From Alphaproteobacteria bacterium (lineage in GTDB: Bacteria > Planctomycetota > Phycisphaerae > UBA1845), in contig JANQQE010000014.1 in NCBI GenBank assembly GCA_028285105.1, positions 62,001-126,000 on the forward strand: 64,000 nt of DNA. Reading direction: 5' to 3'. Every line of letters starts with the position of its first letter. Positions within the stretch are counted from its first letter, which is position 1. This document shows positions 25,826 to 33,082 of this stretch, piece by piece. The translations under genes and the position numbers were made by a program. A model generated the notes under the pieces. It was not told the origin of the DNA, ran no database searches, and saw nothing but the letters and a program-made list of their open reading frames with translations.

Positions 25826-25863
25826 CAAAAAAACACGAACGATTCAAAATGACCGTTCGTGTT
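25826..25863 (-). terminator. Rho-independent terminator of rpsU
   Basis: On the minus strand AACACGAACGGTCATTTTGA followed by ATCGTTCGTGTTTTTTTGCG forms a long stem with a T run, some 35 bases behind the S21 stop codon. Confidence 0.85.
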
Positions 25864-25897
25864 GAAATCTCTGTTTTCTGTTTGCAGGTCGGCGCGC

Positions 25898-26077
25898 TTA
25901 TGTGCCCGGGGCGCGACGTGCAGACTTGCGTGACTGGCGGCGCTTGCGCTCGGACGGCTTCTCGTAGTAGCTGGTTCGCTTGATGTCGCGCGTGAGACCT
26001 TCGCGCTGGCAAAGGCGTTTGAAACGTCGGAGCAATTGCTGAACTGATTCGTTACCGCGTGGTTTGACCTTAATCAC
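25898..26077 (-). CDS. rpsU: 30S ribosomal protein S21
   Basis: 59 residues from a GTG at 26077 (VIKVKPRGNESVQQLLRRFK). The family core RFKRLCQREGLTRDIKRTSY and the basic tail KPSERKRRQSRKSARR are complete. The GTG is chosen because it begins exactly at the conserved N-terminus and has AAGGAAG upstream; the longer open frame would add 34 unconserved residues. S21 binds the small subunit near the anti-Shine-Dalgarno region. Confidence 0.93.
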   Translation of the reverse strand: MIKVKPRGNESVQQLLRRFKRLCQREGLTRDIKRTSYYEKPSERKRRQSRKSARRAPGT

Positions 26078-26087
26078 GTTTGTCGTT

Positions 26088-26094
26088 CTTCCTT
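26088..26094 (-). promoter_or_regulatory. Ribosome binding site deciding the rpsU GTG start
   Basis: AAGGAAG on the minus strand, ten bases before the GTG codon at 26077. Confidence 0.7.
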
Positions 26095-26325
26095 CGAAAA
26101 AATGGCCCTGCCTTATCCGACAGCACCGAAACCCGTACGCCCGGTTTTTCGTTCCCGAAGAACCAAGCCTAACATTCAATCGGAAACGCGGTTATACCCC
26201 ATCAGTTTGACATTTACCATAGCAGCCGCCATGCCAGGTTTTTTCAAAGCGCAAAGCATTCATTGACAATGTGTTACGCCAAATTCGGACGCCACTGTTA
26301 ATCCCCGACAAGAACCCTGAATTGG

Positions 26326-27690
26326 CTATTCTGCCCCGTCTTTGAGGCTGTGAAATCCAAATCGGCCCAATTCGGCGTTTCGGACGATCGCCTCCAAGCG
26401 TTCTCGGACATATTTGGCATCGATGTCGACTGAATCGCCGGAGCGCTGCGGTGCGTCGAAAGACAGTTCCTCCATCAGTCTTTCGCAGATTGTATGAAGG
26501 CGTCGGGCGCCAATATTCTGCCCACCTGTGTTCATTCGGATGGCGATGTCGGCCATCTCCGATACGGCGTCGTCTGAAAATGAAATCGTCACGCCTTCGG
26601 TACTCATCAGCGCCACCTGCTGCTTGACCAATGCCGACTCCGGTTCCGTCAGGATGCGCACAAAATCGTCGCGATTCAGATCTTTCAACTCGACGCGAAT
26701 GGGAAATCGCCCCTGCATTTCCGGCAGCAAGTCGTTGGGACTGGTCATGTGAAACGCGCCGGCTGCTATGAACAAAATATGATCCGTCTTCACCTGGCCG
26801 TGTCGTGTACTGACCGTGCAACCTTCCACAATGGGCAGCAAGTCGCGCTGCACGCCCATCCGCGAAACGTCGGGACCATACCCCGCGCTACCGACCTTGT
26901 CGATCTCATCGATAAAAACGATCCCGCTCGATTCCGTCCGCCGCAGCGCCAACTCGACGAGTTTGTCTTTGTCGATCAGTTTTTCGCATTGTTGCTCGAA
27001 AACAATCTTGCGTGCGTCTCGAACCGGCAGCCGCCGCGTCGTCGATTTCGCTGGCACCAGTCGTTCCATGATGCCTTGCATCTCCGACTCGAGCTGGTCG
27101 CCACCGATGGTGGCCATCATGCCGACGGGCATCATTTTCTGCTCGACAGTGAGATCGACATTACGATCGTCGAGCTTGCCATCACGCAGTTGTGAGCGAA
27201 GTTTTTCGCGGCTTCGATGTCGCCGGTCGTTGGCTTCGTCCGTCTCGCCGCTCACGTCAACCAGATCTTCGATCCCCGGCATCAACGCATCGAGGAGTTG
27301 TTCTTCGGTGAGGCGTTCGGCTTCGGCGCGGACGACTTCGGTCTGCTCGACTTGCACCATGTGGATGGCGTTCTCGACGAGGTCGCGAATCATGCTTTCG
27401 ACGTCGCGGCCATGATATCCGACCTCGGTGTATTTGGTGGCTTCGACCTTGACCCAGGGCGCATTGACCAACCCCGCAAGACGTCGGGCGATCTCCGTCT
27501 TACCCACACCGGTCGGACCGATCAGGATAATATTTTTCGGGCCGATCTCTTCGCGAAGTTTTTCGGGAAGTTGCTGACGTCGCCATCGATTGCGGATCGC
27601 CACTGCCACAGCGCGCTTGGCGTCATCTTGACCGACGATAAAGCGATTGAGGCTTTCAACGATTTCTTGAGGGGTAAGTGTGCTGCTCAT
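26326..27690 (-). CDS. hslU: HslU-type AAA+ unfoldase without adjacent HslV
   Basis: 454 residues from the ATG at 27690 (MSSTLTPQEIVESLNRFIVG). Walker A is GPTGVGKTE (58-66), Walker B IVFIDEIDK, and the C-terminal sensor region is GGQNIGARRLHTICERLME. An I-domain is present (about 110-240). Two features differ from the family: the pore loop reads TEVGYHGRDV, so the usual GYVG is GYHG (H93), and the protein ends ELGRFGFHSLKDGAE instead of in the short hydrophobic RFIL-type tail that docks into HslV. No hslV lies next to it. HslU unfolds proteins for HslV; here the partner is unclear. Confidence 0.9.
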   Translation of the reverse strand: MSSTLTPQEIVESLNRFIVGQDDAKRAVAVAIRNRWRRQQLPEKLREEIGPKNIILIGPTGVGKTEIARRLAGLVNAPWVKVEATKYTEVGYHGRDVESMIRDLVENAIHMVQVEQTEVVRAEAERLTEEQLLDALMPGIEDLVDVSGETDEANDRRHRSREKLRSQLRDGKLDDRNVDLTVEQKMMPVGMMATIGGDQLESEMQGIMERLVPAKSTTRRLPVRDARKIVFEQQCEKLIDKDKLVELALRRTESSGIVFIDEIDKVGSAGYGPDVSRMGVQRDLLPIVEGCTVSTRHGQVKTDHILFIAAGAFHMTSPNDLLPEMQGRFPIRVELKDLNRDDFVRILTEPESALVKQQVALMSTEGVTISFSDDAVSEMADIAIRMNTGGQNIGARRLHTICERLMEELSFDAPQRSGDSVDIDAKYVRERLEAIVRNAELGRFGFHSLKDGAE

Positions 27691-27991
27691 AAGTTTCGGT
27701 TTCTCTGACGATTCAGACTCTTGATCATGTCGCTGCGACGCGACGGGCCACTGCCGGCCCGGCATAAATGGTTCCGGCATCTATGGTTTTCGCCGTAACC
27801 GAGCGATTATTGGGTGCAACGGTTGCGTCGGACCTACGGTACAACATGGCAGGAGCGGCTGCAAATAGGTGGATTAACGATGCAAAATACGTGCTGGCGA
27901 TTCCGATTGCCAATTGGATTGGGCGGTTTAAACTCAGTGGATTGCACATTCAAAGCTGCAGGAGTCGGCAAACATTCAGGAGTCGGGCCAC
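27691..27991. other. Divergent intergenic region
   Basis: 301 bases between hslU (minus) and a membrane protein gene (plus). I checked for an hslV remnant and saw none. No supported gene or repeat. Confidence 0.5.
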
Positions 27992-28483
27992 ATGAACACG
28001 CAATCCGTCGATGTTGGCAAAAACCTGAACGTGCTGCGAATCATCGTAGCCGCAATGGCGATGGGCATGATCGCACTGACGGTCGTCTTACAAGTGCTAC
28101 CGAGCAACGATCAGTCGGTCGATCCAACGATCATGGCCGTTGTGCTGAACGGAATGACCATCATGGAACTCGGCGCTTTTACGATCATGCGAAAAGTCAT
28201 GTTCGCCAATACGCGAAAGAAACTTGAGTCCGATGGTGGCGATCCGAAATACGCAGTGAACCAAGTATTCATGAGTTACACGATCATTTCAGGAGCGATG
28301 GCCGAAGGCATCGGTTTGTTTGGTGCCGTCGCGGCATACATCTGCAACGAGAGATTGTTCTTAATAGCACCAGCCGTCGCACTTGTCGCGCTAATGATCG
28401 TGTTTCCGACGGCAGGACGCTTCGCCAGTTGCTACGAATCGGTAACCGGAAACCCGCTGCCAGCCTCGGATTGGCCACAATGA
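27992..28483 (+). CDS. Integral membrane protein, unknown function
   Basis: 163 residues from an ATG with AGGAG ten bases upstream. About four hydrophobic segments: VLRIIVAAMAMGMIALTVVL, TIMAVVLNGMTIMELGAFTI, YTIISGAMAEGIGLFGAVAA and LFLIAPAVALVALMIVF. The loop between helices 2 and 3 is charged (KKLESDGGDPKYAVNQV). The last codons overlap the next gene's ATG (ATGA). The family was not recognised; the pattern loosely recalls the rotary ATPase c-ring helices but lacks a matching carboxylate context. Confidence 0.65.
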   Translation: MNTQSVDVGKNLNVLRIIVAAMAMGMIALTVVLQVLPSNDQSVDPTIMAVVLNGMTIMELGAFTIMRKVMFANTRKKLESDGGDPKYAVNQVFMSYTIISGAMAEGIGLFGAVAAYICNERLFLIAPAVALVALMIVFPTAGRFASCYESVTGNPLPASDWPQ

Positions 28484-28986
28484 ATTCGCAAGTTCGAAAA
28501 ACCATTCTGATCGCAACCGTTGCGGTGTCGATCCTCTCATGTCGCGATGCCGAACAAGCGACCGCCACCCCGATGGTCACGAGTAATGACGTCGAGCAAC
28601 CGGCGGATAATCCTGAAGCTGTGGACTTTTCGACCAATGCAGTGTCAACCAATGGCACTGAGCCGGAAGCCCTGAAACCGCCACCGGCATTGGAATTCAG
28701 CCCACCCGGATCGGACGGTTTGCAGATGGGTTGGGCATCGATTGAAGCGCGAGACGATCCGGACCAACGCGGATGGATCGAAGGCACGACCGAGCGCCCG
28801 GATGTCATCGTGATCGAAACGGAAAACGTCAGCCAGTTCAAGCTGAATCTTCCGCACCTCGGCGTCAATTGGAGCAAACGCATCGCCCTTCGCATCGACG
28901 GATCGACCAGCGAACTCACCAAGAAACGCTGGCCCAGCATGGTTCTCCTGCGTACGCCAGCCGGTGCGTGGGTTGTCGCTGAATAA
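28480..28986 (+). CDS. Putative lipoprotein
   Basis: 168 residues from the ATG overlapping the preceding stop. The signal peptide MNSQVRKTILIATVAVSILS ends in the lipobox cysteine C21. A low-complexity linker (TATPMVTSNDVEQPADNPEA) is followed by a small domain rich in strands (VIVIETENVSQFKLNLP and RIALRIDGSTSEL). Unknown function; probably on the outer face of a membrane and made together with the upstream membrane protein. Confidence 0.65.
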   Translation: MNSQVRKTILIATVAVSILSCRDAEQATATPMVTSNDVEQPADNPEAVDFSTNAVSTNGTEPEALKPPPALEFSPPGSDGLQMGWASIEARDDPDQRGWIEGTTERPDVIVIETENVSQFKLNLPHLGVNWSKRIALRIDGSTSELTKKRWPSMVLLRTPAGAWVVAE

Positions 28987-29022
28987 CCGCAACTTGCAAA
29001 CCATTCGGAATACAAAACGCCC

Positions 29023-29685
29023 ATGACCTACGTCCCGATCCCATACTCCATCGAACGGCAAAAACCTGAGCAAATGCTTGATGGTACGCAGCAATTGCTC
29101 GCCCGCATGCAATCGCGCCGAAGCTGCCGTGAATTTTCCAATGAACCCGTGGCGCGGGAATTAATCGAATCGCTGATCGCCGTCGCCCACTCAGCCCCCA
29201 GCGGTGCCAACCGTCAACCGTGGCATTTCGTAGCCGTCAGCGACCCGGCGATCAAAAAAGAAATCCGCATCGCCGCAGAAAAAGAAGAACGCGAAAGCTA
29301 CACGAACCGCATGCCACCAGCATGGCTCGAAGCGCTGGAACCATTGGGAACCGACGAACACAAACCGTTCCTCGAAATCGCCCCATGGCTCGTCGTGATC
29401 TTTCAGGAAAACTGGGTGATGATAGACGGCCAAAAGCAACCGAACTACTACCCGGTAGAATCGGTCGGACTGGCAGCCGGCATGTTCCTGACCGCCTGCC
29501 ACCTAGCCGGATTGGCCACGCTCACCCACACGCCAAGCCCAATGAAATTCCTGCGCGAAATACTACGTCGCCCGGAAAACGAAAAACCGTTTCTGCTCAT
29601 CCCAGTCGGTTATCCAGCCAAGAACTGCCAGGTGCCCAAGATAGAAAAGAAGCCGGTCGACGAGGTGTTGCAATGGAATCGGTAG
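29023..29685 (+). CDS. Iodotyrosine deiodinase-like flavin nitroreductase
   Basis: 220 residues of the nitroreductase fold. FMN contacts are in RRSCREFSNEPV and APSGANRQPWHFV. The lid region holds E89, Y93 and K114, spaced 4 and 21 residues apart, exactly like the E-Y-K set that binds the amino acid zwitterion in iodotyrosine deiodinase (human E157/Y161/K182). The end PVGYPAKNCQVPKIEKKPVDE also matches that subfamily. The likely reaction is flavin-dependent reductive dehalogenation of halotyrosines or a related aromatic. The natural bacterial substrate is not known. Confidence 0.8.
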   Translation: MTYVPIPYSIERQKPEQMLDGTQQLLARMQSRRSCREFSNEPVARELIESLIAVAHSAPSGANRQPWHFVAVSDPAIKKEIRIAAEKEERESYTNRMPPAWLEALEPLGTDEHKPFLEIAPWLVVIFQENWVMIDGQKQPNYYPVESVGLAAGMFLTACHLAGLATLTHTPSPMKFLREILRRPENEKPFLLIPVGYPAKNCQVPKIEKKPVDEVLQWNR

Positions 29686-29710
29686 CACTGGCGCGCAAGG
29701 TGTTGATTAG

Positions 29711-30649
29711 CTAATCAACAGGCCGACGTAGAACAATTCGGACAATTCGGCTGATGAGATCGTTTGGCGTTATCGTTGGATGGTTTCGTTCTGCGGCGGC
29801 TAACAGTTTGGCATCTATTTTGATCAAGTCTTCGGTGCGCGTGCGCGGGATGATGGCCAACGTCTCGAAACCTGCCGAGGTTGCGTACGCATTCAGGTCG
29901 GCGATGGTCATTCGGTTCAGGGAGTTGTCGAAGTAGGCCAGAGCGAGGTTTACTTCCATTGGTCGAAATTGCTTCAGATATGCCGCGATATCGTCACGGT
30001 CGAAGCGCACGTGCCCCCAGGGAATGTCGAGCGTTACCAGCGAATGCCCGCCGTCAATCGCGAAGAATGGATTGTATTCGTGGTATGCATAACCACCGGG
30101 GCGAAGCAGCCGATGCATCTCGGCGAAAGCATTTTGAGGATTCGCGATATGTTCGAGCGTTCGCCAACTGCAAATCAGATCGAACGATCGATCGGGCAGC
30201 GATGACGCAGCGATATCGCCTTTGCGTAGTTCGACATCGTCATCTGAAATAACCTGCCGGCTCTGTTCGGACAGAAAGCTTTTTGCAGCAAGCGTCCTAC
30301 GTTCGCATTCTCTGGCCACTTCACGTTCGATGCCAACGACGGATCGCGCGCCGGCGGACGCTATAAACATTGGCTCGATGATGTCACCGCAGCCGACAAC
30401 CAACGCATCGGTTCCGTCGAAACCTGCGCCGAAGGTCGCAAGCACTCGGTCGGCCAGATTCAATCGGCTTGCCACACCTTCCAACTCAGCAACGATTTCG
30501 GAATCGGTTGGCGAAAGAGAATTATCGTCAAACATCCGTCGCCAGCCGGGCTTGAGTTCATCGCGGTGATTGGGGACCCGTTGATGAATCTCGCCGTATC
30601 GGTCACGAAACGTCGCGACATCTGCGCGATTGATGAGTTGGCTGGACAT
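29711..30649 (-). CDS. SAM-dependent methyltransferase (class I)
   Basis: 312 residues. The SAM motif I is unusual in form (ALVVGCGDIIEPMFIASAG), followed by VVGIEREVARECERR and motif GDIAASSLPDRSFDLICSWR, then TLEHIANPQNAFAEMHRLLRPGGY, as in methyltransferase type 11/23 proteins. The N-terminal 50 residues and the C-terminal ~80 are extra. The acceptor is unknown. Not obviously linked to the neighbouring pilT gene, from which it is separated by a 217-bp gap. Confidence 0.82.
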   Translation of the reverse strand: MSSQLINRADVATFRDRYGEIHQRVPNHRDELKPGWRRMFDDNSLSPTDSEIVAELEGVASRLNLADRVLATFGAGFDGTDALVVGCGDIIEPMFIASAGARSVVGIEREVARECERRTLAAKSFLSEQSRQVISDDDVELRKGDIAASSLPDRSFDLICSWRTLEHIANPQNAFAEMHRLLRPGGYAYHEYNPFFAIDGGHSLVTLDIPWGHVRFDRDDIAAYLKQFRPMEVNLALAYFDNSLNRMTIADLNAYATSAGFETLAIIPRTRTEDLIKIDAKLLAAAERNHPTITPNDLISRIVRIVLRRPVD

Positions 30650-30866
30650 CGTATGCCTCCCAGGTTTGCGAACGACTCTGCTCCATTACATATCGGTAGT
30701 AAGGGATCAACTTGACCAGCCAAACGATTTCATCATTGATGACGAGGCCCGTACCGGCCAGCGTCGAACGACTTCCAGCATTGGTAGACAAGCCGTGAGT
30801 GACGAGCGATGGGTTTGTTTCGATTGTTGGAACTGGCCAATTCCATCGCACGTTTGAGGCGAGCGA

Positions 30867-31991
30867 TTACACGAAAGCGTCGGGGTGTTTTGCATAGCGG
30901 CGGGCGGTTTCATTGGAGATTCTGCCAGTCGATACGAGACCCTGCAAACTGTCGTCGAGTCGGATCATACCGTCAGCCCGTCCGGTTTGGATCGCCGATT
31001 CGATGGCTTCGAGTTTGCCCAATCGAATGCCTGCGCGGACTGGATTGTTGACGATCATGGTTTCCAGGGCGAGCGCGCGACGGCGCGTCGGATCGACATC
31101 GGGCAGGAGATGCTGGGCGATGACGAATCGCAGGTTGTACGAAAGCTGCACACGTATGTCGTCTTGCGCGTTATGCGGAAATAAGTCGACGAAGCGGCTG
31201 ACCGCTCCCTTGGCGTCTTTCGTGTGCATGGTGGTTAGTATCAGGTGCCCTGTCTCAGCGGCTGACAACGCCATCCGCGCCGTATCGCGATCGCGAATTT
31301 CGCCAACGAGTATCACATCCGGGTCCTGTCGGAGTCCATACTTCAAACCGTCATAGAAAGATTCGCAATCGACGCCGACTTCGCGCTGCGTGATGATCGT
31401 GTGATCGGTGCGTTGATAACGATATTCGATCGGATCCTCTGCGGTGATGATGCGATACCCGCCGCTTTCGTTGAACAGGTTCACAATCGCAGCCAGCGTG
31501 GTCGATTTTCCTGACCCTGTCACACCCGTCACAATAATCAAACCATTGGTCAGTTCGGCAATATTTCGGGCAATGTTCTGGGGAAACCCCATCCACTCAA
31601 AAGTTGGAACCTCGTTGGGGATGTGCCGAAAGCAGCCGCAGATGTTTCCGTCCGCACGAAAGGCGTTGGCTCGAAACCGATGTTCGTCGTCGCCACTGTT
31701 GCCATCGTTGCCATTGTTGCCATCGTCGTTTGGGATGCCCACTGAGAAATCCAAGTTGGTCGACTCGGGAAATTTCTTCGACTTGGCTTCGGGAACGACC
31801 GACGCGATCATCTCTGCCGCCGATTCAACAGAAACGACGTCCCATGTCGTTGGAATGAGTCGGCCATGCAGACGGAATATGGGTCGATATCCCGGAACCA
31901 GATGCAGATCGGAGGCTTCAAGCTTGACCATTTCGGCCAACAATGTCCGCATGTTTTCCTGCGATTCGGTCGAATAACTTGATAATTCCAT
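30867..31991 (-). CDS. pilT: PilT-type pilus retraction ATPase (first copy)
   Basis: 374 residues from the ATG at 31991, preceded by GGAG seven bases upstream. Walker A is GVTGSGKST (156-164), Asp box ITAEDPIEYRYQ, Walker B ILVGEIRDRDTARMAL, and His box LTTMHTKDAKGAVSR. These are all intact, so it should be an active retraction or secretion ATPase. In the N-terminal domain a low-complexity insertion (about 88-102, rich in N, D and G) breaks the usual fold; it corresponds to 9-bp tandem repeats in the DNA near 31699. A divergent sugar transferase gene lies upstream. No pilM-Q genes are close. Confidence 0.92.
   Translation of the reverse strand: MELSSYSTESQENMRTLLAEMVKLEASDLHLVPGYRPIFRLHGRLIPTTWDVVSVESAAEMIASVVPEAKSKKFPESTNLDFSVGIPNDDGNNGNDGNSGDDEHRFRANAFRADGNICGCFRHIPNEVPTFEWMGFPQNIARNIAELTNGLIIVTGVTGSGKSTTLAAIVNLFNESGGYRIITAEDPIEYRYQRTDHTIITQREVGVDCESFYDGLKYGLRQDPDVILVGEIRDRDTARMALSAAETGHLILTTMHTKDAKGAVSRFVDLFPHNAQDDIRVQLSYNLRFVIAQHLLPDVDPTRRRALALETMIVNNPVRAGIRLGKLEAIESAIQTGRADGMIRLDDSLQGLVSTGRISNETARRYAKHPDAFV
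31699..31735. repeat. 9-bp tandem repeats inside pilT
   Basis: The unit TTGCCATCG / TTGCCATTG is repeated about four times in phase (for example TTGCCATCGTTGCCATTG), coding the N-D-G-N run in the PilT N-terminal domain. Slippage could change its length in steps of three residues. Confidence 0.7.
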
Positions 31992-32165
31992 GGTGCTTCT
32001 CCGATATTGCCCGCGTGATCCACATCGTATCTGAATTTGCAAGTGGGGACCAAGTCCGTTGAGATACGACCGCCGCGCCGTGAGTGGATGCTGCTCCGAG
32101 AATGGACGATGCACCGGGAATGTTCGCTGGGCCAGTTGTCACGTATCCGAGATCGAATTGCTTCA

Positions 32166-32831
32166 ATGCAGAAGTTTGACCCGCACATTTCAAATTCGCT
32201 GTGGTTTCGCTTCGGGAAGCGCGGCTTCGATCTGGTTGCGAGTGCGATTCTCATTTTGCTCCTGTCGCCCGTCATGCTCTTGACCGCCTGCGCCGTCAAA
32301 CTGACGAGTCGAGGGCCCTTGCTCTTTCGACAGGAGCGCACCGGACTTCGGGGCCGACGCTTCTATCCGGCAAAATTTCGGAGCATGCGTACAGAACACA
32401 CGCACGACACCAAGGAAGTCGTACCGCTGTCGCATCCAGGAATCACCCCGATCGGTCGCTTTATCAGACGTTTCAAGATCGATGAACTTCCCCAACTTTT
32501 TTGCATTCTTTCGGGCGAAATGTCGCTTGTCGGACCACGCCCCACGATTCCAGAACAAACCGACAACTACAACGATTTTGAGCGTCGGCGATTGCTGGTA
32601 CGCCCCGGTGCCAGCGGCTTGGCGCAGGTCAACAGCCCTGCATCTCAAACATGGGCAGAGCGCATCAAGTACGATGTCTACTACGTCAAACACGTCAACT
32701 TTTGGTTGGATGCGGGTATCTTGCTCAAGACGGTCCTTGTCATTGTCATTGGTGAGGAACGATTCGTTCGACCCTTTGCAGAATCGCCTTATGCAAATGA
32801 AAAAGAGCCCGAAAAATCGCGTCCCAACTAG
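32166..32831 (+). CDS. Polyprenyl-phosphate sugar-1-phosphate transferase
   Basis: 221 residues if started at the ATG at 32166; ATG at 32109 or further upstream is possible. One N-terminal membrane segment (LVASAILILLLSPVMLLTAC) is followed by the catalytic domain of the WbaP/WcaJ/PglC family: KLTSRGPLLFRQERTGLRGR, FRSMR, FKIDELPQLFCILSGEMSLV and GPRPTIPEQ. It transfers a sugar-1-phosphate to undecaprenyl phosphate at the inner membrane, the first step in building a repeat unit. It could serve the polysaccharide locus at the left end, but stands alone here and is divergent from pilT. Confidence 0.88.
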   Translation: MQKFDPHISNSLWFRFGKRGFDLVASAILILLLSPVMLLTACAVKLTSRGPLLFRQERTGLRGRRFYPAKFRSMRTEHTHDTKEVVPLSHPGITPIGRFIRRFKIDELPQLFCILSGEMSLVGPRPTIPEQTDNYNDFERRRLLVRPGASGLAQVNSPASQTWAERIKYDVYYVKHVNFWLDAGILLKTVLVIVIGEERFVRPFAESPYANEKEPEKSRPN

Positions 32832-32866
32832 ATCGCCTTAAGTTCCAACGAAGCGACGCACCAATG

Positions 32867-32966
32867 CCGTCACTCCAGCGCACGCGGGAATCCAAGTGAG
32901 AGCGAAGTTGATACTTGGTGAATTCTGGATCCCAGTATTGCGCAGGGATGACAAGGCAAACGCTAC
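32867..32966. repeat. Degraded REP-like inverted pair (family B, copy 2)
   Basis: GCCGTCACTCCAGCGCACGC with GGGAATCC at the left and, inverted, TCTGGATCCCAGTATTGCGC with AGGGATGAC at the right. The two halves resemble the palindromes at 9981-10000 and 50545-50564. Confidence 0.65.
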
Positions 32967-33015
32967 GCTTGGATTAAAATCGCTGCTGTAGATTCCGCCA
33001 AGTTCTTCGAAAATG

Positions 33016-33053
33016 AAAAAGGCCCGCCTCGAATTCAGATTTCGAGGCGGGCC
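33016..33053 (-). terminator. Strong terminator of the large secreted protein gene
   Basis: GGCCCGCCTCGAATTCAGAT followed by TTCGAGGCGGGCC forms a perfect 11-pair-or-longer stem. On the minus strand it is followed by TTTTTCATTTTC. It lies 30 bases behind the stop of the gene at 33083. Confidence 0.9.
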
Positions 33054-33082
33054 GACTTCTGTTTATGAGAATTGATTTCCCG

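Noticed and set aside
27691..27991. hslV expected upstream of hslU
   Set aside because: No TTI/TTV-type N-terminal threonine protease sequence in any frame.
30650..30866. Small frames on both strands between the methyltransferase and pilT
   Set aside because: No start context, no hydrophobic or conserved pattern, and both strands look equally open.
31699..31735. Short regular repeats as a CRISPR array
   Set aside because: Units are 9 bp, contiguous and inside the pilT coding frame.
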